Assembly (NCBI GenBank): GCA_003586115.2
Contig: QVOM02000115.1
Location: 10,578,621 to 10,642,620 of the forward strand
Origin: Salvator merianae
Taxonomy: Eukaryota > Chordata > Lepidosauria > Squamata > Teiidae
Direction of reading: 5' to 3'
DNA length: 64,000 nucleotides
Part shown: positions 24,303 to 37,137 of the stretch, piece by piece
Numbering within the stretch: position 1 is the stretch's first letter
Layout of the letters: each line of letters opens with the position of its first letter
The notes under the pieces: model-generated
Database searches by the model: none
What the model was told of the DNA's origin: nothing
The model's input: only the letters and a program-made list of their open reading frames with translations
Made by a program: the position numbers and the translations under genes

Positions 24303-24687
24303 GGGCCTTTCTGCATTTACCTTAAATCTGGATTAAGAAGGGATCCAGGGGTCTCCCTTCAGCTCTGTCTGTACCAGAGGTCTTCTGGTGTACTAGTGGG
24401 GGAAAATCCTGATGAGGGAGGAATGCAGAAGGTACATGCCCCCTAGTTCTGGTTTACTGAGGGGCCCATTTCAGTGGTGTGCCTTATTGGACAGCCTAAA
24501 TGGATCTGCTTGGGACTCAGAAGCCAACTCCAAAACTTGTGTGAACTGTGGGGTGGCTCTGGCTCTGTCGCTGGTGCTGGGCTGGAACAGCTATTGCCCT
24601 GCAAAGCAATACGTCTCACCCTTGGTAAGTATTGCCTTGGTATGGATTACTAGTTCCAGACCATTCAATGTAAGTGCAGAAAGGTCC
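24303..24687. mobile_element. Family B DNA-transposon copy (best ends)
   Basis: The left end GGGCCTTTCTGCATTTAC and the right end GTAAGTGCAGAAAGGTCC pair at 16 of 18 positions. The 385-bp interior has the CATTTCAGTGGTG block of the family and no transposase. TAA occurs one base outside each end, which would suit a PIF/Harbinger-like 3-bp duplication but is weak. Confidence 0.75.
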
Positions 24688-26151
<1,464 letters not shown>

Positions 26152-26477
26152 TCAAATTTCACAGTTATGCATTCAAATGTTAAGCAAAGAACAGACACTG
26201 GACACAGTGGAGTAATGCAATTTCTGCTCCATGTTCGGCAAATTAATATAGTTGGATTTCCATTTGCAATTCTTTCTTTTTCTGAGAATTTCTGTTTTCT
26301 TTATAACATAAACAATGCATGAAGAGACATGGATGCAATCCACGAGTTTGTACACAACTCCGATGTATTTTGCACATATACAGTTCATAGTCATCCATGT
26401 TTGTAATATATAAATTTGAATTCTGTCCAAACTTGAGAAAATACAATTGTTCACATCTGTACATTACTATGGAATTA

Positions 26478-26493
26478 AAAAAAAAAAAAAAAA
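26478..26493. repeat. poly(A) tract
   Basis: Short uninterrupted A run in the 3' part of intron 19, about 350 bp upstream of exon 20 in gene orientation. Confidence 0.85.
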
Positions 26494-27068
26494 TGATTTG
26501 ATGGGAGAACTGGAACAGAAACCATTATAAATTTGTGATTAGAACATAAATGCTTCCATCTCTAAAGAACATGTATATGCTGTAAAAATCTCAGTTATTT
26601 TACATTGGTAATCCAGTTGTGGAATTACCTTAGATACTTTATTGGCACTTAGTAACTTTTTATTTTTTTAATTTACTATTAATGAATTATTTTAATATTG
26701 CTAATTCTCTACTTACATTGCACCACTTGCTTACGCATTTGTTGCAATTTGTGCAGATTTTAATCCTTTCTCTTCTTCCCATTCTAATTTTTTGTTCATT
26801 CTTTTTTATATTTGATTCTTATACTAGTGGTTGCAAACATTTTTCAGTGGATGGATATTTTTTTAACTTAGAACTGTTACGGACATGGCTCTGTCCACAT
26901 TTGCATACCATATATTGATGAGCATCCTGTACTGCACCCTAATTGTGTCCCTATCCTTATAGTTTTTCTGTCAATGTTCTTTTATATGATATTAACCCAA
27001 ATATCACCTTCAAATTGTCAAAAATTGTGGCTGGTGTAATTATTACCAGGAGACAGCTGGTTGAAGGA

Positions 27069-27199
27069 TAAAGATCTGCATGAACTTAAAATCAGTGGTT
27101 CTATTCAGTTCAAATGTAACTGAACCATGTTGAATTTGGTTCAGACTCAACCCAATTTGATTCAAACTCCAAATAGGTTTGAACCTATTTGTTTTGTGA

Positions 27200-27249
<50 letters not shown>

Positions 27250-27442
27250 AAAGCCACTTTGAAAGGGCTAGATGTGGTTGAACTTGAACAGGTCAAATCA
27301 AATAGGTTTGTCCTAACACCCCACATGGTTCAGTTTGATTTGAGCCATCAGACAGGGGTTTGGTTTGGTTCAATTTTGAACCAGTCAAACTACGCTATTC
27401 AATTCAAACAGGTTCAAAACTGAACCAGTTTGCACATCTCTA
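27069..27442. mobile_element. Family C TTCAAA-rich MITE with inserted poly(A)
   Basis: Begins TAAAGATCTGCATGAAC and ends TTTGCACATCTCTA; filled with GGTTCA, TTTGAACC and GGTTCAAAACTGAACC motifs. A 35-bp poly(A) (27206-27240) interrupts it. Confidence 0.72.
27206..27240. repeat. poly(A) tract
   Basis: 35 uninterrupted A bases. Confidence 0.95.
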
Positions 27443-28260
27443 CTAAGATAGCCTGATCTACTGATGTGACTGTATTTTATGATTTAATAAATTATATTCA
27501 GCCAAACTTCAATTTGTGAAAAGGTTCAGTTCCACAGAAGTGGTGCACAAACCTAATCCAACCAATTCAAGGAATTGCAAAGCATTGCATATTGGGGCCT
27601 AAGGGAACTTACCTCAGGCCAACTGAGGAAGTGCATACATGACTGTACAGTCTTTGACTCTTTCATTTTTGCATTTGAGGCTAGGGGAGGCATGAAGGAC
27701 AATGATCTCTGGGGGAATAGCTGTATCAAGAATGATTCAATCCATAGAAAACTTTGGGAGAGAGCAGAGGCAGAGGGCGCAGTGATTCAACACTTAGAAA
27801 ATCAAAGGAAGAAGTAGAAGCCAAAGCAGAAGGCAGCTCACCTGATGCCTTTTAAGAAAGGAGAAAAAAGAACAGACCCTTTTGAGGAATCCCTTGGTTC
27901 TTGGTCTCATTCGGTCTGCAGGTGTCAAACAGGCATGCAGTGAATGAGCTGCCTTCTGCTATTGCCACTACTTTCTCCTTTCTGTTTCTTCTTTAAGCTT
28001 TCCTAATGGTTGTGTTGCTGCCTCCTTCACTGCCTCTACTTCCTCCTGTTTGTTTGTTTTTTTATATATATAATTTTTATCACCACTGGTACACTTGTCC
28101 CCCAGAAACTGTCCTCCCCCAACTCCATCCTGATTATAAATGAAAAAAAGGGGGATCCAAAGCATGCAATAGTGAGCAAATGAAAGTGCCTACAAAGAGA
28201 TAGGTTATAATCTGTCAGGCAAAGCAATAGCAAAAACTTGCATGCTGATCAGAATAAACA

Positions 28261-28290
28261 TCCATCCATCCATCCATCCATCCATCCATC
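28261..28290. repeat. (TCCA)n microsatellite
   Basis: About seven TCCA units. Confidence 0.95.
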
Positions 28291-28864
28291 CCAGCTATGA
28301 AATATCTACTGACTGAACTGCATTACAGACACACACCATGGACACAGGGTACATTCAATATCTTGATCGTTATGATATTTTTTTAGTTTTTAGTTTTTCA
28401 AAAGTCTTGCAAGAGAAGTATGTTCATTCTGAGCAAAGAAAGAAGTGAAGAATTAATTCAGTTATAATTTCACGAGGGGAGAACGCCTATAAAAAGATGT
28501 AATCACCCACTGCAACCTTATTTTTTCTAATGAAGGGCTTTCTCTGAAGCCATGAGTCCTTTTATTTTCCTTTCCAAAAAATGTTTCAGCTTTTACAATG
28601 TATTATTGTTTTTAAACGGAAAAAAATACAGTAAATTGAACTCAATTTAAAAAGTCATGCAACTTGCCTGAGCCTTTATTTTCCACATGCCCTTTTATGG
28701 AAGTAAGGCCCACTGGATCCAGTGGGATATTGTAAGAGGCATGAGTTCTATTACTGATTTATAAATAATGCATGGAATTACACTATGGAACAGGTAAAAA
28801 GGTCAGCCAATCTACTGAGACTATTTCTGTATTTTCTAGTGCTATTTACCAACAAGCACATAAA

Positions 28865-29302
28865 GGGCCTCCTACACATTTGTGTGGAAAATGAGAGGCC
28901 CCACCCACCAGTAACATCTCCATTCACACAGGACAGAGTGTTACCCAAACCAAGAGGCCCTTAATCTGGATCACTAGTAGACTCAATATTGAATCCTACC
29001 GGCATACTGGCAGGCTCTTTTCTGAAATGTGGAAACATGCAAAAGGCACATGTCCATGTTCTGGAATAACAGGGGATCCATTTCAGCAGGGGCTCCAAGG
29101 CTACGAACCTTTGTTCCTAGCTCTTTAGAGCCTAGCCTCGAAGCTCCTGTGAGCTTTTGGGCTGCTGTAAGGGCTGGTCTTGACCAGAGCTGTCATGCAT
29201 ATGGCACTGTTCCAGACCACACCTTGCCATAGTTTTAACCAGGAGGCCTCACAAGTCTAGAATCATGGGTTCAGGTCACAGAGAGGTAGTGCAGAAAGGT
29301 CC
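28865..29302. mobile_element. Family B DNA-transposon copy
   Basis: Starts GGGCCTCCTACACATTTG and ends GGTAGTGCAGAAAGGTCC. Interior shares GGGGATCCATTTCAGCAGGG and ACGAACCTTTGTTCCTAGCT with copies at 10855 and 16959. Confidence 0.68.
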
Positions 29303-29764
29303 TAGATCTTGTTATGCAGCATCATGAATGGAAAACAGATGCAAGGAAAATCTGGTGTTGAATGATGTGACATTGTTTTAGGACTGTGATCATATACAAC
29401 AAACAAACAAACAAAGCATCTCAATGGCAGCTCAGAGATGGTTCAGAGGTCATTCAGTGTATCCATTTAAACTCTAATGTACACTGAAGTTCAGAAGATG
29501 CACCTCCAAAATAGATTAGAGGCTGGATTAGAGGAAGGATGAAAATACTACTTGCCATAGGCTACTACCACTTTTAAGACACTTTTTGCTTGCATATGAA
29601 GTTAGGACAATTCTACACTGGCCAATATACTGGACCAGCAAACGTATTAGGAGTCTCCCTTCCACACACTGGTGTGGTTTAAGAGATGCTCTACTTGGGG
29701 CCACCATTAGACCACACCAGCATGCATGCTTGCTGGTCCAGTATACTGAACGCTCAATTTAAAA

Positions 29765-29921
29765 CAGTGGTTTTCAAATGCGGTTCTTCAGATATATCTG
29801 AAGAACCTCTCTCAACATTACATTCTCAGCATTCCTTGCCAGCCTCAGTGGGGAGTGGACTGCTGGGAGTTTTACAGTAAATAAATAAATACATAAAAGG
29901 ACCATGAATCAAGAACCACTT
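29765..29921. mobile_element. Possible Charlie-type hAT MITE
   Basis: Begins CAGTGGTTTTCAAATGCGG and ends near TCAAGAACCACTT, resembling the CAGTGGTTCTCAA termini of Charlie-like hAT elements. It has an internal CGGTTCTTCAGATATATCTG hairpin and no clear target duplication. Confidence 0.42.
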
Positions 29922-31671
29922 CTCTAGAAGGAAATGTGGTGGCATTTGAGGTTTACTTCAGGTAACAAAGTGTTTTGAGTATTAGTATGTTCAGCAAGTT
30001 TGTCAGGTACGTATTTCTGCACATACTGATCCACTTTGTTGATATCATTTAACCATTGCAAAATGATCATTGATTTAATTAATTAATTAATTAATTTTAC
30101 AGTAAACTGTTTCCTCAGTGTTGTCTCAGATGGCGTTCCACTGACATGCTAAGGAAGCATGATCCTTGTCAGAAAGGTAGTGAAAAAAAATCAGAAGATC
30201 TTGCCATCAGCATGGATGAAACCATACCTCCTCCAAATAGGAGGCATAAGAAACAGAAAAAAAATATATATGGGGGGAAGGAAGCCTTGATTTGTATTAA
30301 AGAAAATTGCTCATCAAAGTACAAAGAGTATTTGAAACCAAATTGCAGAGTATTTGCATAATAGTTCCTTTAAGGAAGAGGAGGGAAAGGAAGAGAATAA
30401 GACACTAATTGTAGGGTGTATATGGGTGTGTGCGTGCAATTTAAAAAAAAAAAAACACCAACCAGATAGTTTAACCTTGTGGTAACTTTTAATCTTTTGA
30501 AATTATGTTAATATTCTTTAAAAAGTAGATTAGTAATGAGATATGGTTTTGCAGGGCTGGAATAACAATGAAAGGTAACCAATGCCTGCAATGTGCTGGT
30601 GAGGAAGTAGAGGAAAGGACAACAGTTCTATTTAAAACATTTGTTTTGTGTTAAAATTAATACAGTACTCTCTTGTCAACCCTGCATGGGGTCACCAAGG
30701 TGCAGTGTTCGCCTCCTTTCTCCTGTCACCAGAAAATGATAGTGAAGGCCAGCAGAATAAATACATGTTGGCAGATACATTATCCATTTTCTAGAAACAA
30801 AATAAGTTGCCGGCTTGTGCTCCCATTTCCAACCACCCCTTTCATTTCAGCAAATAGTGTTTCTATTTAAAGCTGTGGCATTTTTGCTCATATTGTCTCA
30901 TTAGGATATGTACTCATTGTTTACCCTACCAGGAGCAGTGTGAGTAGCACAGGCAGGTAGAAAAGACAAAAAAAATATTTTGAGGAATCAATTAAATTCA
31001 ATCCATGGCGGCCTGCCCTGCATTATTCTATCTCTGAGATGGGGATAAGTTTGGGGAACATGTTGTGTCTCCAGTTTTGTTACTGGGATGTGGAATATTA
31101 GAATTATGATAGCTTCAATATTATTAAAGGATAAAATTAAAATTTTCTCAGTAACAATAACATTGATACTAAATTTCAGAGAGAGAGTGATTTGTTCTGA
31201 GTGGAAGATAGAACTGATCCATTCCAAATTTAAATGTTCCAAATGTTCCAGCTATTTTGTCAAATACTTTTTGGCTATTTTCCTTCACCACCACCCCTTT
31301 TTTTCTTTCTTATTTATTTCTTTAGGTGGATCAAGGGATATCCCACCCCACTGTTCTGTACATGTTTACACTGCAGAGCTTTTCCAAAGCTGTCAAGTGT
31401 CATTAAATGGCTGGGAACATTGCCAGTTATCCAGCAATATTTTATAAGGTGGTATGGGATAAATTTGTAAGCAATTTGAAAACAAGTTATTTTGTATCTG
31501 GGTGCATATATGTGTGGAAATTCTAAGGAATGGTCTAAGTAAGGTGAAAGAATTTGGACAAAAATTGGGGCTAGAAGTCTTAAAGGGGATGACTGAAGAA
31601 GGACACTTAGGATTTATGTATGATGGTGTCATTTTCTTTGCCTAATAAGCAAGAATTTTTCAGGACGTTAA
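29922..31671. other. No recognisable feature
   Basis: AT-rich intron with a short (AATT)n at 30074-30096. A 119-codon frame at 31088-31447 resembles nothing known to me. Confidence 0.5.
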
Positions 31672-32225
31672 GGGCCTTTTGGCACTTTTCACCTTAGAAT
31701 GGGATAATTATCCCATTCAAAGGTGGAGTAGACCACACAGCGTGGACACTATCTGCAAGGTATGGCCAGAAACCTCACCTGAAGACGGCTACTGTCATTC
31801 ATGGTGTGAACGTTGATAGTCATGCCCATCCTTGTCATGGGGCCATGGCAACTGACAGGCACTTGCAGTGTTCATGTACAATCATCCTATCGGACCTACA
31901 TGATCAGCTAATTGCACCTGCATGATCAGGCCTGTGTAATCAGGCATTGTGCTGTCTGATCAGCTCTGATTGCTTGATCGTGTATGCAGAATCAATGTGC
32001 TGTACCAGCCTGGAAGCTGCACCAACAGGTAGGTGCGAATGCATCTTACTTCCTGGTATGCATCACTTCCTGGTAAAGTTGTGGAGCACTAATTAGTGCT
32101 CCACAGGTATCCCTGACCAGAAGCGGCTGTAGCCCACTCCTGGCTGCTTAGGCATCCACAAGGTATGGATGCACTTGGCTAGTAAGCATTCTTGATGCTT
32201 GTTAGCAGCAAGTACTAACAGGCCC
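31672..32225 (+). mobile_element. Family A multi-hairpin MITE, copy A3
   Basis: Begins GGGCCTTTTGGCACTTTTC and ends AGTACTAACAGGCCC. The trinucleotide TAA flanks both ends, as expected of a PIF/Harbinger-type insertion. Retained hairpins include GGGATAATTATCCC and GGAGCACTAATTAGTGCTCC. Many CpGs of copy A2 are TG or CA here. Confidence 0.82.
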
Positions 32226-32289
32226 TAAGTAATTACCCCAAATTCAATTTACCTTTGGTCTTGGTATCATACTGGAGTTGGAGACACTG

Positions 32290-32600
32290 TATTATAGTGA
32301 CTCCACACATACCTCCAAAGCTGCTTCCATAGAGTAGCAATGAAAAGAGTCTGTCAGCTTCCGAAGATCCCACCTGTGGAGTCTTCAGGAGATGACTGTG
32401 TCCTCCACACTGTCTGAGATGAAGATTGTGAATGTGGTCATTGGGAGATTTCAGCTAAGGTGACATTAGTACATTGATGACACTCAGCTCTATCTGTCCA
32501 TTCCATGCTGAACCATTATTTGGAAGCAGTAACAGCTGGATATTGGGCAACAAACTGAAAGTATATCTAGATAAAATGGAGCTGAGAAGGCTATGAGGTG
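32290..32600 (+). pseudogene. L2/CR1-clade LINE reverse transcriptase fragment
   Basis: Contains, with stops and frame changes, YIDDTQLYLSI-like coding (around 32473-32505) followed by a CLEAV-like segment, as in the fragment at 1640-1965. Non-functional. Confidence 0.6.
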
Positions 32601-32769
32601 GAATTGTTCACACATCAGTCTGTCCCTTCCCCCTCTCATGAACATTCTGTGTTAGAAAAGGTGGATTAGAAAAGGTGGATTAGAGAAGACTTGGAAACAT
32701 ATAGGCCACACACTATTTCTCTGAGGTTCCTCTGAGGTGCTCCTGTTGTTATGTCTGAACACAGCCTAA

Positions 32770-32770
32770 A

Positions 32771-32828
<58 letters not shown>

Positions 32829-32861
32829 CAACAACAACAACAGCAATAATAATAATAATAA
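32770..32861. repeat. Compound (AAT)n(AAC)n(AAT)n microsatellite
   Basis: About 19 AAT units, then AAC/CAG units, then a short AAT block. Confidence 0.95.
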
Positions 32862-32997
32862 TGGTGTTTTTCTTTCTTTTTTCTTTAAAGGCATTCCTCC
32901 TCCATGCTGATGTTTTGAGTGCAAGTATTATGGGAATGACACAAAAGCAACACCATAGTAAGTTGACTACTAAGTGTCTAACCAAGGAGAAGATGAG

Positions 32998-33431
32998 TGT
33001 TTTCACACTTCACACTTCAGAATGGGATAATTGCTCCATTCTAAGGTGGTATTGACCATGCAGAACAGGCACTGTCCTTACTGTATGGCAATAATCTGCA
33101 CTATGAGCAGGCTACCAGCGTTTGTGGTATGAACACTGGTAGTCTTTGTCAATGTTCACTATGACAGTGACTGGAAAGCATCTGGCCACTGCCATGGCAA
33201 CCCCCAGCAACACCTAGTGTGCAGGAACAATCAGGTGATTGCACAGATTCAGCTGCCGCTCACAGCGCAGCAGTTGCAGCAAGCGTGAATACCTTTTACT
33301 GGGAGTTGACTATCAGCTTCTGGTAAAGCTGTGGAGCACTAATTTGTGCTTCACAGCTAGGAGTAATCAGAAGCAGTGTTATGCTGCTCCCAGCCACCCA
33401 GGTTCCACTGAAACTGCAGACAGACTAGATG
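32998..33431 (+). mobile_element. Family A MITE, degraded copy A4
   Basis: Retains CAGAATGGGATAATTGCTCC, CCACTGCCATGGCAAC, TGTGGAGCACTAATTTGTGC and the GCAGACAGACTAG block. The left end is recognisable (TTTTCACACTT); the right terminus is lost. Confidence 0.65.
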
Positions 33432-34056
33432 TGGATGAAACTTCTCCAAAACAATTACAGATGTCTCAAAGAAGCTTCTCTACAATAGACTGCAGATGTT
33501 TCAAAGTACACATCAGACAGTCTAACTTTAATACATGGCAAAAAGTTAAGAGGTGATCATGAAAAAGTAAGAATAAAACTAGATACCCGAGATAACTTTC
33601 CCCCACTCCCACCTATGCCCTGAGAATGCAGTTTATGCTATTTTCCTGAACCCTAGCAAGGTATTTGGCAAAATGCAGCATGCTATTTTACTGACCAAGC
33701 TGATACAGGATTGAAATTAAGTGAATCTACAGCTTGAAAATCAGTGCTTATCAATGGATCTTTATCAGACTGACAGCGGATGTCAAACTGCATTTTGTTA
33801 ACACTCAGCCCCAGGACCGATATCCTTTAGCACAGCAAGGTGGATGGACTTTTCAACACATTTGCATAAGACATAAACTTGGAAAAGGTAACAAACACCT
33901 TAGAAGCGAAATTCAAAATTATGTTGATAATCTATTGAGCTTGAAAATGCCATGAAACTCAACAGAGAACAATGCAAAGTGTTACACAGTTAGGACAAAA
34001 GAATCAAGGAGACAAAGAGAGGATAGAGGATATACAGTTGAAGACAGAACATGTAA

Positions 34057-34126
<70 letters not shown>
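34057..34126. repeat. (ATA)n microsatellite
   Basis: About 23 ATA units without interruption. Confidence 0.96.
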
Positions 34127-36439
34127 GAATGTTAGTTGATTGTAACCAGCGTATGACGTGTGATGTGGTAAAAAAAAAGGCAAATGCATCAATGTAAGTA
34201 CAACATCCAAATCAAAAGAAGTGAGAGTTCTTTCGAAGTGGGCACCTCTATTTCACAAGGATTCTGGCTGAGCTGGAACAAGTTCAAAGGAGAAGGGAGA
34301 AGTTGTCCTGTCACCAGCAAACTGGAAGCAAACTGAGGGGAAAAGGCAAGTTTAGCCTTGAGAAGGGAAAACAGAAGGTCTTATGTTTTATATGTTGTCA
34401 CAGAGAAGAGGGTGATTACTTATTCTGAATCATCCCATAGTACATGGCAAACAATAACAACCTTAAATTACAAGATAGATTTTGACTAACTATCTCAGCA
34501 GGGGAGGGATATGAGACTTCATTACATAAGAGCAGATCAGCAATGGAAAATATATATATATATATATATTCTTAGCACTGTAATTTTGGACAGTCATCTT
34601 AAAAACAAACAAACAAACAAACAAAAACCTTGTTTTGGATCCCTGCACAAAGCAGAAGCTTGATCTTGATGCCTTAAACACTCCCTCGCCACACTATGAC
34701 TATAAGGTTAAAACTACATGTGGGAAAAAGTTGGCGCAGAGACACCCAGAGGACATTTCTGCTACCTATAATTGTTCTTATCATGTCCTTGACCTATCCC
34801 AGAGAGCCAGAAAAGGCATCTTCTGGTATGGAACATAGTGTGCATCTCAGGACAGCTCTTTCTGGAAACAGATTTGTTTGCTACACTGGGGCATAATGAA
34901 GGGGCCAAAGAAAACCATGCGTATCATGACTATCTGAATAAAAAAAATCAGAGAGATTGCAGTTGTGCATTTGGGTTCTGGTCAGGAGAAAGGCAGAAAC
35001 TCAGATTTGGGAATGTAATGGTGGCATATGAGTGATACTCAGGAGGGGTGAGACTTTTGGGTGGTTAATCAGTCATGATTAACCAAGAAACAGATCCAAT
35101 AAAGGGGAGAAGAGGGAAGAAGGAAAAAATGCTGAAAAGAACACAAGCATTTGAAAAACAACACCAAAAGGGGGAAAAAAGCTATTTATTTAGGAAAGGG
35201 AGGGTGGAATTGTGTGAAATGAATGAGGCAGCATGTGGCTGCCTTATCAAGAGGATGTGTGGCAGTACAGGTCAGAAGCACCTGGACAACAGAAGGTACT
35301 TCTGTTTGATCTTCATGCAGATACAGCCTAAACCTTCACTCTGGCCTATAAAACTGTTGCTTGATTTCCAGTATTAGACCTTAACAGCAAAAGCACAGAA
35401 GCCATGAAGAGAGACAGACATTAGTGGGGTAAAGATTACTTTGAGTAAACTCACAGGTATGAACTTTTTCTTACTCTGTTTGTTCTTCAAAATGTGTACA
35501 TTGATTACTAATTAAATTGTTACCACTGACATCTGCAAGGTATCTGTGAAATTTGCCATTGACAGATATGTGCTGCTTAGGGCATAACCAACCCAATTTC
35601 AAAATAACAGAACATTCATCCTGACTGCTACAAAGAAGCCTCTATTCACCAAAAGAAGTTGGATTGCCTTAAGAGGCAAAGTAAGTTGATTTCTATCTGG
35701 GGTGCCTTTATCTCCCAATCTTATTTGGCTTGGTTCCCAGCCAAACACCATAGGAAAGAGATTTTAGGGAATAAAAAACTCTTCAGAACCCAGCACTTTA
35801 CGAGAAGCTAGCACAAAAAGTGTAAGACACCACCACCCCCATGCCAAAATTCTCCAAACAGTGATACTGATGGGACTCTCTCCAATGACAAAGGCTTAGA
35901 CCTTTTCACCGCTCACCCTCCAGTGGAGCACTTATGTGTGACAGCATAGGAAGGCACTTTGTCTTAGTTCCGTCACGCAGAGAAAAGAGAAATTGGAGAA
36001 TGGACCCTGAAAGGATTGGGACACCCATGAAACCTCTCAATATTCTTTATATCAAGGCATATTTGTAAAATCGCCCTTTGTTTTAAAGATCCTATGCATA
36101 ACAATGTGCCAAAATATATGGGGCATCCTAAGAGTATTTACAGATACCCCTTTCACAACATTTGTTGCACCCGTACACTGCCTAACTTTTATTCACTATT
36201 TCATTCTTAAATTGACTTCTCTTTGATGGACTCATCATACTACACTTTGGGAAACACTGGATTAGTAAATGTCAGGACTTCTATGCATTTCATATCCGAG
36301 AATGCCAGCTAGACAGCACTGTGGGACTTGCCATTTTCAGTGCAGCCATGCTGAGTATTCTTCTTGAAATATATGTATGCTTTGGAACACAGCCAATACT
36401 ATCTTCCACAATATCACTTTCAGTTGTAGTCTACCTTTT
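34127..36439. other. Mostly featureless intron
   Basis: Contains a short (TA)n at 34551-34569 and an (AAAC)n at about 34601-34625. CTTTGGGAAACACTGG near 36246 may be the end of an old hAT element whose other end I cannot place. Confidence 0.45.
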
Positions 36440-36640
36440 GTTGATTCAGGATGCTTGGGAAGGTTATAATATAAAATATAAACACCAATAAAAGCGTAAC
36501 AACAAACTTAAATATCACAGTTAAAACACCAATTAAAATCTGAAGTTATTAACAAGCCAGACAGTCATTAATTTACAATTGCTGAAAGCCCCCATGAAAG
36601 CTTCAAAAAACCCTTAAACTTGTGTTAGAAAGCAAGCTGC
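36440..36640. repeat. Possible retroposon tail fragment
   Basis: A-rich, with CACAGTTAAAACACCAATTAAAA-type phrasing (shortened here) as in antisense LINE/SINE tails of reptiles. Boundaries uncertain. Confidence 0.35.
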
Positions 36641-36888
36641 GTTGGTGACAGTAAAAATGTAGTAATGTACAGACATTATTGACTCTCTGTGTGCTGCCTT
36701 TACAAAATCTACAGATAATTACCAAGCTGACTTGATGTGCCACCCAACTATTCTCCAGCTGGCAACTGCATGAAGCTTTGAGCTAATCATTCCTACAACA
36801 AACTATTAAAATGAACAAGCTGGAGCAGGAAGCAAACATATTCAAAATCAGCACTAGTCGATTCTACCACAGAATTTCAAATATCTGT

Positions 36889-37137
36889 CAGGGACATGCA
36901 TGAACAAAATTTGTGTGTTCAGTTCATCATTGAACCAAACATCCATTTGTTTGGTTCACTGTTGAACCGTTTAATTGAACAAACAGTTGTGTTTGATTTC
37001 ACGCCAGTTTGACTGAATTTTTGGTTTGACTGAATTTTTGGATTCCCGAACATTACACGTTCGATTTGATGCAAACATTTGTGAACACAAACTATTTGAC
37101 AAATTTTTGGACATGAATCAAACTTTCCACATCTCTA
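36889..37137. mobile_element. Family C TTCAAA-rich MITE
   Basis: Begins GGGACATGCATGAACAAA (decayed TAGAGATGTGCATGAAC) and ends TTTCCACATCTCTA. GTTCA/TGAAC motifs throughout. Confidence 0.7.
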
